Made by a program: the position numbers and the translations under genes
In this document: positions 25,308 through 35,070 of the stretch, piece by piece
Numbering within the stretch: position 1 is the stretch's first letter
Layout of the letters: each line of letters begins with the position of its first letter
Notes under the pieces: generated by a model
What the model was told of the DNA's origin: nothing
The model's input: only the letters and a program-made list of their open reading frames with translations
The model's database searches: none
Source: CAZJWC01 sp964550125
GTDB taxonomy: Bacteria > Bacillota > Clostridia > Christensenellales > Borkfalkiaceae
Length of the DNA stretch: 64,000 bases
Direction of reading: 5' to 3'
NCBI GenBank assembly: GCA_964550125.1
Contig: CAZJWC010000001.1
Span: 289,176-353,175 of the forward strand

Positions 25308-26285
25308 TTAACCCTTTACAGCACCACCTGTAATACCTTCAACGTAATACTTTTGTAAGAAGAAGAATAATATTACAATAGGAGTAGCAACGATAACTGA
25401 TGAGCAACAGAAGTAAGCAAAATACACGTTATCGCCACCTTCACCAAGTTTTTCAAGAATTTTCTTCATAGCAACGGCTACTGTGTAGCTTGAAGGATGA
25501 GAGTTCATCATGATGAAACTTGCGAAGATATAGTCGCCCCAAGGAGAAGTAAACGACATCAAAATCGTATAAACGATAATGGGTTTACTTAAAGGAATAA
25601 TTATCTTCCAGAAAATCATTGCTTGAGATGCACCGTCAATTTTTGCAGCCTCGTCTAGCGATTTTGAAACTGTATCAAAGAAACCTTTTGAAATATAGTA
25701 ACCAGACGCAGCACCTGCAGAGTATACCAAAATCAATGCAAGCATTGAGTCGTATGCATCAGGTAAAATAAGTTTCAATAATTCATATACGGCAATCATA
25801 CCCATGAAACCAGGGAACATACCGATAATTAGCATAACGTTCATTATGGGTTTACGAGAAGCAAATCTCAATCTACTAAACGCATAACTTACTGCTAGAG
25901 TAATTACTGTTGTAATGATACAAGAACCGATTGCTATAACAAATGAGTTTAACCACCATTGATAGAAATACACACCAGATGTATAGAAAGGTGTTGTAAG
26001 TAAGTTCACATAGTGTTTAAATGTTATTGATGGTCCACCTTCAACCATTGGTTGAGGGAAGAACATACCACGAACGTAAGCACCTGTATCAACTGAAACA
26101 GATTGAAGCACCAAGAAAAACAAGGGTACTAACCAAAGCACAGCCATAATCGTTAAAACAATGTAAATGATTATGTCGGCTGTAATTCTCTTACGTTTCA
26201 TACTAGCAACTTTCTTTTTAGTTCTTGCTTGAGAAAGAATAAGATTTATATCATCATATTCGGATAAATATTCAGGATAAGTCAT
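25308..26285 (-). CDS. MalG-like maltodextrin ABC permease
   Basis: This is a 325-residue inner-membrane permease with about six hydrophobic helices. The EAA loop LDEAAKIDGASQAMIFWKIIIPLSKP (about 215-240) contacts the ATPase. The hydrophilic N-terminal ~35 residues precede the first helix. It is paired with the MalF-like gene directly upstream (stop and start 1 nt apart) and followed by the amylase gene. Its role is import of maltooligosaccharides released at the surface; the substrate is inferred from the neighbours. Confidence 0.92.
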   Translation of the reverse strand: MTYPEYLSEYDDINLILSQARTKKKVASMKRKRITADIIIYIVLTIMAVLWLVPLFFLVLQSVSVDTGAYVRGMFFPQPMVEGGPSITFKHYVNLLTTPFYTSGVYFYQWWLNSFVIAIGSCIITTVITLAVSYAFSRLRFASRKPIMNVMLIIGMFPGFMGMIAVYELLKLILPDAYDSMLALILVYSAGAASGYYISKGFFDTVSKSLDEAAKIDGASQAMIFWKIIIPLSKPIIVYTILMSFTSPWGDYIFASFIMMNSHPSSYTVAVAMKKILEKLGEGGDNVYFAYFCCSSVIVATPIVILFFFLQKYYVEGITGGAVKG

Positions 26286-26286
26286 T

Positions 26287-27825
26287 TTATTGGAATTCCT
26301 CCTCTTGAGTTACTGCAGATGAATTGTTGTATACTATCAATGATAGAACAGCACAGAATAAGAACATAAAGATACCGATAACGGCAGCCAAACTGTAATC
26401 CTTTTTAGAACTATCACCTGTGAATAGACGATATAACCAAGTTATCAACAAGTCAGTTGATTGTGAACTATACTTGTATTTTTCTAGGTTGATAGGTCCA
26501 CCACCTGTTAAGAAGAAAATTACGTTAAAGTTGTTCAAGTTACCGATAAATTGTGTAATTAAGTAAGGTCCTGTTACGAAGAACATATAAGGAAGTGTGA
26601 TGCTTCTAAATGCCTTGAAACCAGACGCACCGTCAATTTTTGCAGATTCATATAGGTCAGCAGGGATATTCATAAGAATACCAGTACAAATAAGCATTGA
26701 ATAAGGTATACCTATCCACATATTTACGATAATGATAACAATTCTTGTAACTATACAGTTACCTCTAGACATATCAGTCGCAAAGTCTAGTTCAAAACCT
26801 ATATTGTGAAGCCATCTATCTATAACACCAGTATCATTTGCTAACATCTTTGAAATTAAAAGAAGTGATACAAATGAAGGAACTGCGATTGTCATAACAA
26901 AAATTGAACGGTATAGTTTTTTAAGTTTAATCGACTTTCTATTTATCATCATAGCAACGCCCATACCAGCAAAGTAGTTTGTAAACGTTGCACAAATAGC
27001 CCAGATTATTGTCCACAATAATACACGACCAAATGACTCAAAAAGACTTCCGTTTTGGAATAAGCCTGAGAAGTTATCAAAGCCTACCCATTTAATCAAA
27101 ACACCTTCAAGTTCAGTTTTATAATCAGTAAATGCTATAAATACTGTTGTAATTAGAGGTAAAATTGTGAATATTACCAAACCCAACAAGGGGAAGGTTA
27201 ATAATGTGATATGGAATTTTTCATTTAAAAATTCTCTTGCAGCACCCTTAAAATTCTTAGGGTTGTGTCCAATTTCTATATCGATTTGATTTTCATAACT
27301 CTCAATACAGTTGCTGAAATAAAAATAGATAAACAAGCCGATAATAAAGAAAGATAGGACTGCAAAAAGCATAATCTTAAACGATTCGTCCATTATCTTA
27401 TAAGCTGTGATACCTAAAATTTCATCAACTATAACTGTTTCACCGGCACAATCACCTATTGCCTTTGTACTGTCGAACCAGCCTTGACAGAACATCCTAA
27501 TTTGGTCGCCACCAAAGAAAGCCATATATGCAATAAATGCAATTTCTATAAGTAATAGGACTACGCCTTTAAAAATTCTTTTTCTAGTAAAGTGGCCTAA
27601 ACCCATAACTACATAAGAAAGTTTTGTTATAATATTGCCTTTCCCAAAGCCGATACCCCAGTTTTTAAAGAATACGCCAATCTTGCATACTAATTTATAA
27701 CAACCAATACCGAAACGTTTGAAGAAATGAGCAATGCCTAAACCGATAGAAACGAAGAAATTTTTTATAGCATACAGCAACCTTTGAAAGGTTGTTAGTC
27801 TATAATAGTCTAAGTTATTATTCAT
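26287..27825 (-). CDS. MalF-like maltodextrin ABC permease with long N-terminal region
   Basis: This is a 512-residue permease. The C-terminal ~300 residues form the BPD_transp core, with the EAA loop YESAKIDGASGFKAFRSITLP. The first ~210 residues add several extra hydrophobic segments (residues ~10-50 and ~85-105, ~150-170) and a Cys-containing loop between them. E. coli MalF also has extra N-terminal helices, but this arrangement, with an amphipathic repeated FFxxxGIGxxK-like start, is different. It forms the heterodimeric channel with MalG. A hairpin at 27855-27885 separates it from malE. Confidence 0.9.
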   Translation of the reverse strand: MNNNLDYYRLTTFQRLLYAIKNFFVSIGLGIAHFFKRFGIGCYKLVCKIGVFFKNWGIGFGKGNIITKLSYVVMGLGHFTRKRIFKGVVLLLIEIAFIAYMAFFGGDQIRMFCQGWFDSTKAIGDCAGETVIVDEILGITAYKIMDESFKIMLFAVLSFFIIGLFIYFYFSNCIESYENQIDIEIGHNPKNFKGAAREFLNEKFHITLLTFPLLGLVIFTILPLITTVFIAFTDYKTELEGVLIKWVGFDNFSGLFQNGSLFESFGRVLLWTIIWAICATFTNYFAGMGVAMMINRKSIKLKKLYRSIFVMTIAVPSFVSLLLISKMLANDTGVIDRWLHNIGFELDFATDMSRGNCIVTRIVIIIVNMWIGIPYSMLICTGILMNIPADLYESAKIDGASGFKAFRSITLPYMFFVTGPYLITQFIGNLNNFNVIFFLTGGGPINLEKYKYSSQSTDLLITWLYRLFTGDSSKKDYSLAAVIGIFMFLFCAVLSLIVYNNSSAVTQEEEFQ

Positions 27826-27854
27826 AGTAATATCTCCATTTATTAAACATGAAT

Positions 27855-27885
27855 ATATAAGGGTAAAATATCTTTACCCTTATAT
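27855..27885 (-). ncRNA. Intercistronic hairpin between malE and malF
   Basis: A 12-13-bp stem TATAAGGGTAAA/TTTACCCTTATA with a 5-nt loop lies in the 95-nt gap. There is no T-run, so it fits an mRNA-stabilising or expression-tuning element that favours the binding-protein transcript rather than a full terminator. Confidence 0.6.
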
Positions 27886-27920
27886 TCATATTTGTGAAAG
27901 ATTTTTCTTTCTAGTTTATT

Positions 27921-29318
27921 TTATAGTCCTAATTCCGTTGCTTTGTATTGCGCAGAAGTCTTAACACTTCCTTGTAAAGCTTCAGCAGATGTAGTCAACA
28001 ATTCTTGAGCAGTCTTTGTACTGCTTGAATCTGATGCATCAGTACCGATAGCGGCAATTGAATCCCAAATTGTATCAGGAACGTTCTTTTGAGCACGATA
28101 GATTGTAGTGTTGGTTGCTCTTGCTTTAATAATTGCAGTGATAGGAGATGCAGCAACAGTTGTTGACTCTAGAGCAGCCTTGTTTGAAGGCAATAGATTT
28201 CTCATCTCATATCTCTTGATTTGTGATTGTTCGTTAGTTAAATATTGAGCAAGTAAAGTTGCTTCTCTAACTGTATCAGCGTCCTTTGTTTTGTTAACAC
28301 CCATCAATTTGTAACCACAGAAAGCACCCATTTGTGTTTCAGCAGAACTTTCACCATCAGTGAATTTAGGAAGTTCAGCAACAGCATAGTTACTACCTAA
28401 TGCTTGTTTGATAGCAACATCGTTCCAAGTACCAGTGATACCAGCAACAACCTTCTTTTGACCTACGGGAGCAGCGAAACCTGCCTTAACAACAGAGTCA
28501 TCACCACTAACAAAGAAACCTTGACCATGTCCACAACCGTTATAGATGTACTCGATTGCTTTAGTTGCTTTTAAACCGTTTTCATTATCCCAATTTACAT
28601 CTCTTGCGATAGTGTTTAAAGCATTGTCATAATACTCAGTGTAGTTAACATCTTCATAAGCGAAATAGAAACCAGCACCATAGAAACCATTATCATGGTC
28701 CATATAGAATTGATAGTTTGCATTTGTAGAAATCTTGTCAAAGATGCCTTGGAAAGTTTGAACATCAGTTTCAGTTAAAACTGATTTGTCATAGTACAAG
28801 AAATATGAGTTATCTGAAGTAATAGGGAACGCTTGGATACCTTTGTTAACTTCAGTAATTGTACCATCAGCATTGATTGTCTTGTATGAAACTGTTGCAG
28901 CTTCAACTGCTGAAGACAAATGTTCTCTAGTGATTTGAGCATAAACGCTGTTATCACTACCAGTATCAGTAAATGATGCTAAACAACCTGATTTTGCAAG
29001 GTTATTTAATTGGTCAGATGCAAATGCGAATACGTCAGGACCATTTTGAGGATCTGAAGTAACTGTAGTCGCAGCTGAAGATTCTGAACAAATACCGTAA
29101 AGAATTGTAAGGTTAGTTTTGTTATTCTCTTGGATGTACTTGTTGCAAAGTTGTTCAGTCAATTCTGAGTCTTCATCAGTACACCATACACTTAGTGTAA
29201 CTTTAGCACCTGAGCCACCTTTGCCATCATCTCCGCCACTTTTACAAGCAGCCAACATACTGAAAGACATAGCACCGGCACAAAGAACTGACATAATTTT
29301 TAATAAGTTCTTTTTCAT
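27921..29318 (-). CDS. MalE-like maltodextrin-binding lipoprotein
   Basis: This 465-residue extracellular solute-binding lipoprotein of the ABC sugar family (SBP_bac_1) captures maltooligosaccharides for the MalFG permease. The signal peptide ends in the lipobox LAAC with Cys25. The start is the ATG at 29318, with AAAGGGG six nt upstream, rather than the longer in-frame form. After a short Gly/Lys linker comes VTLSVWCTDEDSELTEQL, the usual first strand. It heads the malEFG-amylase-msmK operon. A leader hairpin (29342-29377) and a palindromic operator-like site lie upstream. Confidence 0.92.
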   Translation of the reverse strand: MKKNLLKIMSVLCAGAMSFSMLAACKSGGDDGKGGSGAKVTLSVWCTDEDSELTEQLCNKYIQENNKTNLTILYGICSESSAATTVTSDPQNGPDVFAFASDQLNNLAKSGCLASFTDTGSDNSVYAQITREHLSSAVEAATVSYKTINADGTITEVNKGIQAFPITSDNSYFLYYDKSVLTETDVQTFQGIFDKISTNANYQFYMDHDNGFYGAGFYFAYEDVNYTEYYDNALNTIARDVNWDNENGLKATKAIEYIYNGCGHGQGFFVSGDDSVVKAGFAAPVGQKKVVAGITGTWNDVAIKQALGSNYAVAELPKFTDGESSAETQMGAFCGYKLMGVNKTKDADTVREATLLAQYLTNEQSQIKRYEMRNLLPSNKAALESTTVAASPITAIIKARATNTTIYRAQKNVPDTIWDSIAAIGTDASDSSSTKTAQELLTTSAEALQGSVKTSAQYKATELGL

Positions 29319-29706
29319 GTTATACCCCTTTATAAAATATTTCAAAAGAGATTTTGATTTTAGTTTTTCTCTTTTGATATGAAAAACATTGTTATATAAA
29401 GTTTACCAAAACGGTAAAACACCTTATCTTAAAAATAACCCAACGACATTTATTTTATTTAGCATATCAATTAGGTTAAAAACTCTTTTATTTAATTTAA
29501 CACTTTTTTGTGATACCGTTATGTTAAAACTTACAATTTAATGAAAAAATTTACACATTTAGTATCAACTATTTTTATATAATAATACAAATTAAGTAGA
29601 ATTTACAAAGTTATTAAAAATCGCTTTTCTTAAATGGCATATTTAATAATTTGCGATTACTATTTATTACTATTAACTATTATAATAGTTTTTTAAAAAC
29701 AATTAG
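29319..29706 (-). promoter_or_regulatory. malE upstream control region
   Basis: There is no gene here. A leader hairpin (TCAAAAGAGA at 29342-29351 with its complement at 29368-29377) precedes the malE ribosome site. A palindrome TTTACC-N5-GGTAAA (29402-29418) resembles a LacI-family operator and overlaps a plausible promoter (minus-strand TTTACC, 16 nt, TATAAC). A degenerate copy lies at 29512-29530. The remainder is very AT-rich. Confidence 0.5.
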
Positions 29707-29741
29707 TTTTCCAACAATGCCCTTTCGGGCATTGTGGAAAC
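29707..29741 (-). terminator. Terminator of the 655-residue lipoprotein gene
   Basis: A ~14-bp stem with one mismatch (CAATGCCC/GGGCATTG core) is followed by T-rich sequence on the minus strand. A second 9-bp hairpin (29757-29778) sits directly after the stop codon. Confidence 0.75.
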
Positions 29742-29789
29742 CAAAAGTTCTTATTCAAATCAAACCTAAGTTTGATTTAGTTTTTGCTA

Positions 29790-31757
29790 TTAAGCAGCAG
29801 GTTGTGTAATTGTTAATGTAGGAGTAGCACCTGTCATATCAATAGTGATTGTGTAAGTTGCATCAACAGTAGCAACACCATCACCAAAGAAAACATTTGC
29901 TGAACCAGCTAAATCAGCAGTATTGCCTAGAGTAACCGCACCTTCAGCAGCTAAGCCTAATTCAACTTGTTCACAATCATCACTTATCATGTAGAACTTG
30001 AAGCACTCAGTATAATCAGGATTCCATGAGCATACATCGCCTTCACTGATAGTATAAGTAGCAGTGAAGATATTAGAGCCATCATCAGTTTCTGTAAGGA
30101 TAACAGCACCGTTTGTGATACAATCTGCAAGAGACCAACCTTGTCCATCACCACCAACAAAGATAGTGCCGGGAGCAATGAACTCATATGTTACTGTACC
30201 ATTTCCATTTGCATCAACATCAGGAGTAAATGTAAACTTGTAGTAACCAGCCGAAGTAAGTGTTATATTATTGCCATCACCTAAATCGAACCAGCCAGCG
30301 TTTACAGAGTTGTAAACTTTAACTTGGATAGCACCTTCGCCGTCAACACAATCCCAAGTTTCAGCAGCTGCAACAGCGTCAAGCATATCTTGAGTAACTG
30401 CTAATACATATGTGTAAACGCCATCATTTTCAGTGAACATAAACGCATCTTTAGTTTGTTTACCGTAAACACCAGGGTTACCTGTAGCAGATTCGCCATC
30501 AGCACTTTGGTGAGTACCGAATAGATACATCTTGTAAACAGCAGTTTCATAAGTTGCAACGTTAGTTTCTCTATCAACTGAGATGATATGAGTACCAGCA
30601 GGTAATTGAGTAACAACAGCGTTAGTTTTATAGTCTTGAACGTTCATAACAGTTGCATCAGCACCGTCATATAGGTTAACTACGTTAACGTATGAAGTTT
30701 CAACTAAGTTAATAGTGAATTTATAGCTTGTACCATCTTGAACCATCTTGCTAGCAGCAGTAGAATATTCTTCTTCAACAGCTTCAGTAGTTAATTCATA
30801 GTAATTTGCAATGCTATCAACTGAAGGATCTTCAACAGCAGTGTAAACAGAAACACCTTCAACTGTTTCAACAGTGTAGTAAGTCTTATCAGTATTGATT
30901 TCTCTATCAGTAGTTAATGTGTATTCAGCAGCAACACCAAGAACTGTCTTGTAGTTTTTGATTGAACCGTTAACTGCAACATAGAATTGATAAGGATCAA
31001 CATAGTCTTCTAAAGATGCATCTTTAGTTACTGTGATAATCATTTCAGCAGAAGAAGTTAATCTACCTGTGAAAGTGTAAGTACCTGCAGAAACGCAAGT
31101 GATATCCCATGCTGTGTTGTTATTGAAACCAGAATCAGTTTTGAAGCAAAGTTCGCCATCGATTGTTACAGAGCAAGGAGATGTAGCATCATCAGATACA
31201 GCACCTTCGATGCAACCGATACCCCATTGATTTACCCATTTAGCATCTGCTCTAAATTGGAAAGCGTCGCCTTTGTATAAATCCAAAGTTACTTCAAAGT
31301 CAACTTTACGAGTACCTGTTAAATCAACTGCGATATCAGTACCCCAGTTGTTACAAGCACTGATACTTGAATTAGTATTTGTATCAAATCCAGCAGCACC
31401 AACATAACCGATACTTCTTGTTTCAACATAATTTGCATCATTGTATTTAGCGAATAGTTTTGTATCCTTTAAAATCAATTCACTAAAATCAAATTTTGTT
31501 TGATAAGCAATATCTGTATACCAACCAGCAAATTCATATCCCTCTTTAGTGGGTGCAGTATAAGTTGATTCAGTAATATTTGTAGCTTTGTCTACTTTAA
31601 TTGAATTCAACTCTTTAACGCCATCGTAGAAAGTTACTGTTTGTTGAGGCATTTTTTCAACTTCTACTGTTTTAGTACAAGAAGCTAAAAAACCTACTGA
31701 ACAAGCAACCATTACGACAGTTAAGACAAGTAGTAAATACTTTCTTAATTGTTTCAT
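29790..31757 (-). CDS. Surface lipoprotein with InlB-type repeat, putative starch-binding
   Basis: This 655-residue lipoprotein (lipobox LASC, Cys27) begins with one InlB B-repeat-like (Flg_new) unit at about 36-107 (VTFYDGVKELNSIKV...KEGYEFAGWYTD...KLFAKYND). Several beta-sandwich-like segments follow that are rich in Trp, Asp and Asn and resemble SusE/SusF- or CBM-type modules (for example WVNQWGIGCIEGA and FVGGDGQGWSLADC). A segment YYTVETVEGVSVYTAV...IANYYEL resembles linkers in Firmicutes surface proteins. It sits between the pullulanase and malE genes, which is the basis for a starch-binding assignment. It has its own promoter downstream of a terminator. Confidence 0.7.
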   Translation of the reverse strand: MKQLRKYLLLVLTVVMVACSVGFLASCTKTVEVEKMPQQTVTFYDGVKELNSIKVDKATNITESTYTAPTKEGYEFAGWYTDIAYQTKFDFSELILKDTKLFAKYNDANYVETRSIGYVGAAGFDTNTNSSISACNNWGTDIAVDLTGTRKVDFEVTLDLYKGDAFQFRADAKWVNQWGIGCIEGAVSDDATSPCSVTIDGELCFKTDSGFNNNTAWDITCVSAGTYTFTGRLTSSAEMIITVTKDASLEDYVDPYQFYVAVNGSIKNYKTVLGVAAEYTLTTDREINTDKTYYTVETVEGVSVYTAVEDPSVDSIANYYELTTEAVEEEYSTAASKMVQDGTSYKFTINLVETSYVNVVNLYDGADATVMNVQDYKTNAVVTQLPAGTHIISVDRETNVATYETAVYKMYLFGTHQSADGESATGNPGVYGKQTKDAFMFTENDGVYTYVLAVTQDMLDAVAAAETWDCVDGEGAIQVKVYNSVNAGWFDLGDGNNITLTSAGYYKFTFTPDVDANGNGTVTYEFIAPGTIFVGGDGQGWSLADCITNGAVILTETDDGSNIFTATYTISEGDVCSWNPDYTECFKFYMISDDCEQVELGLAAEGAVTLGNTADLAGSANVFFGDGVATVDATYTITIDMTGATPTLTITQPAA

Positions 31758-31790
31758 GTTTTCTCCTCCGAAAAATTTTATTTTGTTAAG

Positions 31791-31869
31791 TTGGCTTACG
31801 CCAAATCTTACCTAATTTGTAAACGAGCAACAAAAAAGCCCGTATTTGTAAAAAAACAATAATACGGGC
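31791..31869 (-). promoter_or_regulatory. Terminator, promoter and leader hairpin upstream of the 655-residue lipoprotein gene
   Basis: In minus-strand order there is a terminator (stem GCCCGTATT/AATACGGGC, 31838-31869, with T6 at 31832-31837). A promoter follows: TTGTTG (31828-31833), 17 nt, TAAGAT (31805-31810). A palindrome TTGGC-N4-GCCAA (31791-31804) lies at the expected transcript start. The rest of 31758-32202 is AT-rich with no gene seen. Confidence 0.6.
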
Positions 31870-32202
31870 ATTGTAGGTTAAAATAATATAATATTATAAA
31901 AATATATAAATTGGGAAAATATCCCTTAAATTCTCATCTCAATCCCGATATGTTGTTTTTTACGTTTGTTACATTAAAAATTTAATAATTTTGAAAACTA
32001 AAAAATAGTTTTTGAAAATAAGTTTTTAATTATGAAAAACAAGTGCAATAAGCATATACTTATTTATCACTTTTTTTCATTTTAACTTAAAACACGCACT
32101 TTGTCAATACTTTTAAATAGGTTTTTTAAAAAATATATAATTTAACATTTTTAACAAAAATTACATATAATTCAAAAAACCTAGATAAAATAAATTCAAT
32201 TA

Positions 32203-34950
32203 TTATTTGTTTTTAACGTAAACCTTACAACCATACTGGATTGAAACAGATTGACTTGGTGTAAGAGTTTCAAGTGAAGTAGTACCTGCTCTAGTTCCGT
32301 CAATATATAATGAATAACCTGCATCTAATGTTGTACTTCTAGTAGTATTTGAGTTGTTGAATAAGATAACTACGGTACTTGTTGATGATTCTGCAGTAAT
32401 CTTAATACCACTAGCACCCAAAGCTTCTATTTTCCAAGAAGTTGCTTTGTTTTTATTAGATACTTGAGGGTATGCTTTTCTAAATGCCATTAAGCCTTTA
32501 TAGTATTCCATCATAGCAAGTTGATTAGAACCAGCAGTTAATGAATCCCAGTCAATATTGTTAACAGAGTTGGGAGCATTGTAACTGTTTGCATTACCTT
32601 GCTTACTACGAAGCATCTCTTGACCTGCTTGCATAAAGGGTACGCCTTGACCTAGGAAAGTTAATGCACCTGCAAGACGGTTTGCTGAAAGTTTTTTCGC
32701 CTCAGTTTCACTTGACATTGACTTGTTAAGTTTATCCCAAAGGGCTAGGTTATCGTGAGCCGAACAGTAATTGATTGATTGGTTTGCATAGTCAGTAAAC
32801 CAGTTAGTAGGAGCACCACCTTGTAAAGCCTTAATCATTGTTGCTTGAGTGCTTTGACCTTGAACGTAACCACCAACAGAGCCGTCATTATCGCCTTTTG
32901 CACCCTTTCTAAATTGGTCGTTGAACATTGCTACACCACCGTTTTTATCAGTAGTTGTTTTTGCAGCATTGATTTTGTTGATGTTGCTCATCATTGCTTT
33001 ATCATTTGAAGATAAAGCACCCATATCCCAACCTTCACCATAGATTAGAGTGTTAGGATTAACATCTTTAACGGCACTTTTTAAGTTTTTCATTGTAGTT
33101 ACATCATGTAAGCCCATCAAGTCAAAACGGAATCCGTCAAGGTGGTATGCTTCTTGCCAGTACAATACAGAGTCAATCATATATTTGCTATACATTGCTC
33201 TTTCAGATGCAGTTTCATTACCACAACCTGAACCGTTTGTATATGCACCTGTACCGTCAGTACGATAGAAGTAATAGGGTACAACCTTATTTAAGTTGCT
33301 ATCTAATGAATAAGTGTGATTATAAACTACGTCCATTACAACGCCCATACCTTTATTATGAACGGCTTGAACCATTTGTCTATATTCTTTTACTCTTGAA
33401 TAACCGTCGTTAGGATTTGTTGAATAACTACCCTCGGGTACGTTGTAGTTTTGAGGGTCATAACCCCAGTTGAATTGTAGAGGGTTATTTTCATCAACAG
33501 ACGCATAGTCATATGAAGGTAACAAGTGGATATGCGTGATACCTAAACTTGCAACGTAGTCAATACCGATTGATTGACCAGAGTTGTTTGTTACACCAGT
33601 TTCAGTAAATGCAAGGTATTTACCGGGATTTTGGAAACGGCTAGCAGGTTGAGTGCTATCGTTTTTGTTATATCCATAAAATGAGAAATCTTTAATGTGA
33701 ACTTCCCAAATGTTTGCGTCAGTATATTGGAAATCTTCGCCTTCAGCGTAGTAATCGTCATCGTTCCAGCCAGTAGGTGTAGCAAGATTGCTGTTTAAAT
33801 CAACTACCATACCTCTTTCTCCGTTTGCGTTTGCTGAACGAGCATAGGGGTCAACTGCAATAGATGTACCACCTGCATTTACAACCTCATAGTTGTAGTA
33901 AGTACCTCCGCCTACTTCAACCTCCTTATACCAAACGCCCTTTTCACCTTGAGTCATTGCGATTTTTTCTTTTATACCACCAGAAGCACTTTCATAAATG
34001 ATAAGGTTTACGCTTGAAGAAACGGGAGCCCATAACTTGAACATTGTCTTACTGCCGTTGATTATTGCTCCTAAATCATCTCCTGTATAAGTAAAGTTAT
34101 TTTTAAAGTAAGTAGTATCAAAAACTTTGTGAGGAACTACATATCCGTCCTCATAATCGTTAACTACTACTTTATAAGAACCATTAACTGCCATATTTTC
34201 ACTTACATTGATATAACCTGCAGTAACGTTGCTTTCGTTTAATGCGTTAGTAGTTTTTCCTGTAATTGATGAAACGCTCATAATTGATGAAACGCTCAAT
34301 TCTTCTTGCGTTGCTGTATTGATAACTTTAACATCAGTTAAACTTGTAAAGTTAAATCCAGGTGTCGCATTAAAGTAAATTTTTGTTAAGTCGTCCATTA
34401 AGTAATTTACTTTTTTAATCATCACTAAATCAGTGCCTCCTTCATCTCTAACCCAAGCAGTATCAGAACCGGGTTTAAAATAATACTCATTGATATCTTG
34501 ATTTTCTTGGCTTAGTTCTACCTCATAGTCAGCATCATAATCTTTAGTCCATGAACTACCCCAATTTGAACTACCGTTTTCATCTGCAGACATATTATTT
34601 ATCATACAGAAAGTAGCACTACTCACAGAAATAGGTAAATCAAAAACAGTATAAGAGCCTTCTCCTAAAAGCCCTCCACCACTTTCGTATGATTGCATCT
34701 TTCTTGCAACGCCTGCTCCGTTTGAAAAGTCCCAAAGTCCGTAACTTGCACTATTTGAAAGCATACAAATAATTACTCTTTGGTAGCCGTCGTCTACACC
34801 ACCGAAAAGTGCTTCAATACCACTTCCGTCAGTTCCAGAGTCATCATCTTCATTGTTATCGCCCTTTTTGCAACTTGACAAAACACTAAATGAGCAGATT
34901 ATCATAATTGTTGCGATTAAAAGGGATAACCATCTAAACTTCTTTTTCAT
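32203..34950 (-). CDS. pulA: Type I pullulanase lipoprotein
   Basis: This is a 915-residue surface lipoprotein (lipobox LSSC, Cys27) that debranches starch and pullulan at alpha-1,6 links. The type I pullulanase signature appears as FNWGYDPQNYNVPEGSYS. The GH13 regions are VVMDVVYNHT, LDGFRFDLMG (nucleophile Asp), YGEGWDMG (acid/base Glu) and YCSAHDNLALWDK. N-terminal carbohydrate-binding regions (about 60-300) precede a CBM48-like module (FKLWAPVSSSVNLIIY). It contains an in-frame 18-bp tandem duplication (34264-34299). The gene follows malQ. Confidence 0.95.
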   Translation of the reverse strand: MKKKFRWLSLLIATIMIICSFSVLSSCKKGDNNEDDDSGTDGSGIEALFGGVDDGYQRVIICMLSNSASYGLWDFSNGAGVARKMQSYESGGGLLGEGSYTVFDLPISVSSATFCMINNMSADENGSSNWGSSWTKDYDADYEVELSQENQDINEYYFKPGSDTAWVRDEGGTDLVMIKKVNYLMDDLTKIYFNATPGFNFTSLTDVKVINTATQEELSVSSIMSVSSITGKTTNALNESNVTAGYINVSENMAVNGSYKVVVNDYEDGYVVPHKVFDTTYFKNNFTYTGDDLGAIINGSKTMFKLWAPVSSSVNLIIYESASGGIKEKIAMTQGEKGVWYKEVEVGGGTYYNYEVVNAGGTSIAVDPYARSANANGERGMVVDLNSNLATPTGWNDDDYYAEGEDFQYTDANIWEVHIKDFSFYGYNKNDSTQPASRFQNPGKYLAFTETGVTNNSGQSIGIDYVASLGITHIHLLPSYDYASVDENNPLQFNWGYDPQNYNVPEGSYSTNPNDGYSRVKEYRQMVQAVHNKGMGVVMDVVYNHTYSLDSNLNKVVPYYFYRTDGTGAYTNGSGCGNETASERAMYSKYMIDSVLYWQEAYHLDGFRFDLMGLHDVTTMKNLKSAVKDVNPNTLIYGEGWDMGALSSNDKAMMSNINKINAAKTTTDKNGGVAMFNDQFRKGAKGDNDGSVGGYVQGQSTQATMIKALQGGAPTNWFTDYANQSINYCSAHDNLALWDKLNKSMSSETEAKKLSANRLAGALTFLGQGVPFMQAGQEMLRSKQGNANSYNAPNSVNNIDWDSLTAGSNQLAMMEYYKGLMAFRKAYPQVSNKNKATSWKIEALGASGIKITAESSTSTVVILFNNSNTTRSTTLDAGYSLYIDGTRAGTTSLETLTPSQSVSIQYGCKVYVKNK

Positions 34951-35004
34951 TACAACCTCCTTATATTGTGTGTAAAAATTAAATTTTATATTTCAATTTT
35001 GCAA

Positions 35005-35035
35005 AAAAGAGGCAAATTGATAATTTGCCTCTTTC
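35005..35035 (-). terminator. Terminator after malQ
   Basis: A 12-bp stem AAAGAGGCAAAT/ATTTGCCTCTTT is followed by TTTTTT on the minus strand. It separates malQ from the pullulanase gene. Confidence 0.85.
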
Positions 35036-35070
35036 CACAAAAAATCATAGCGTGATTTTAATTTTTATAA

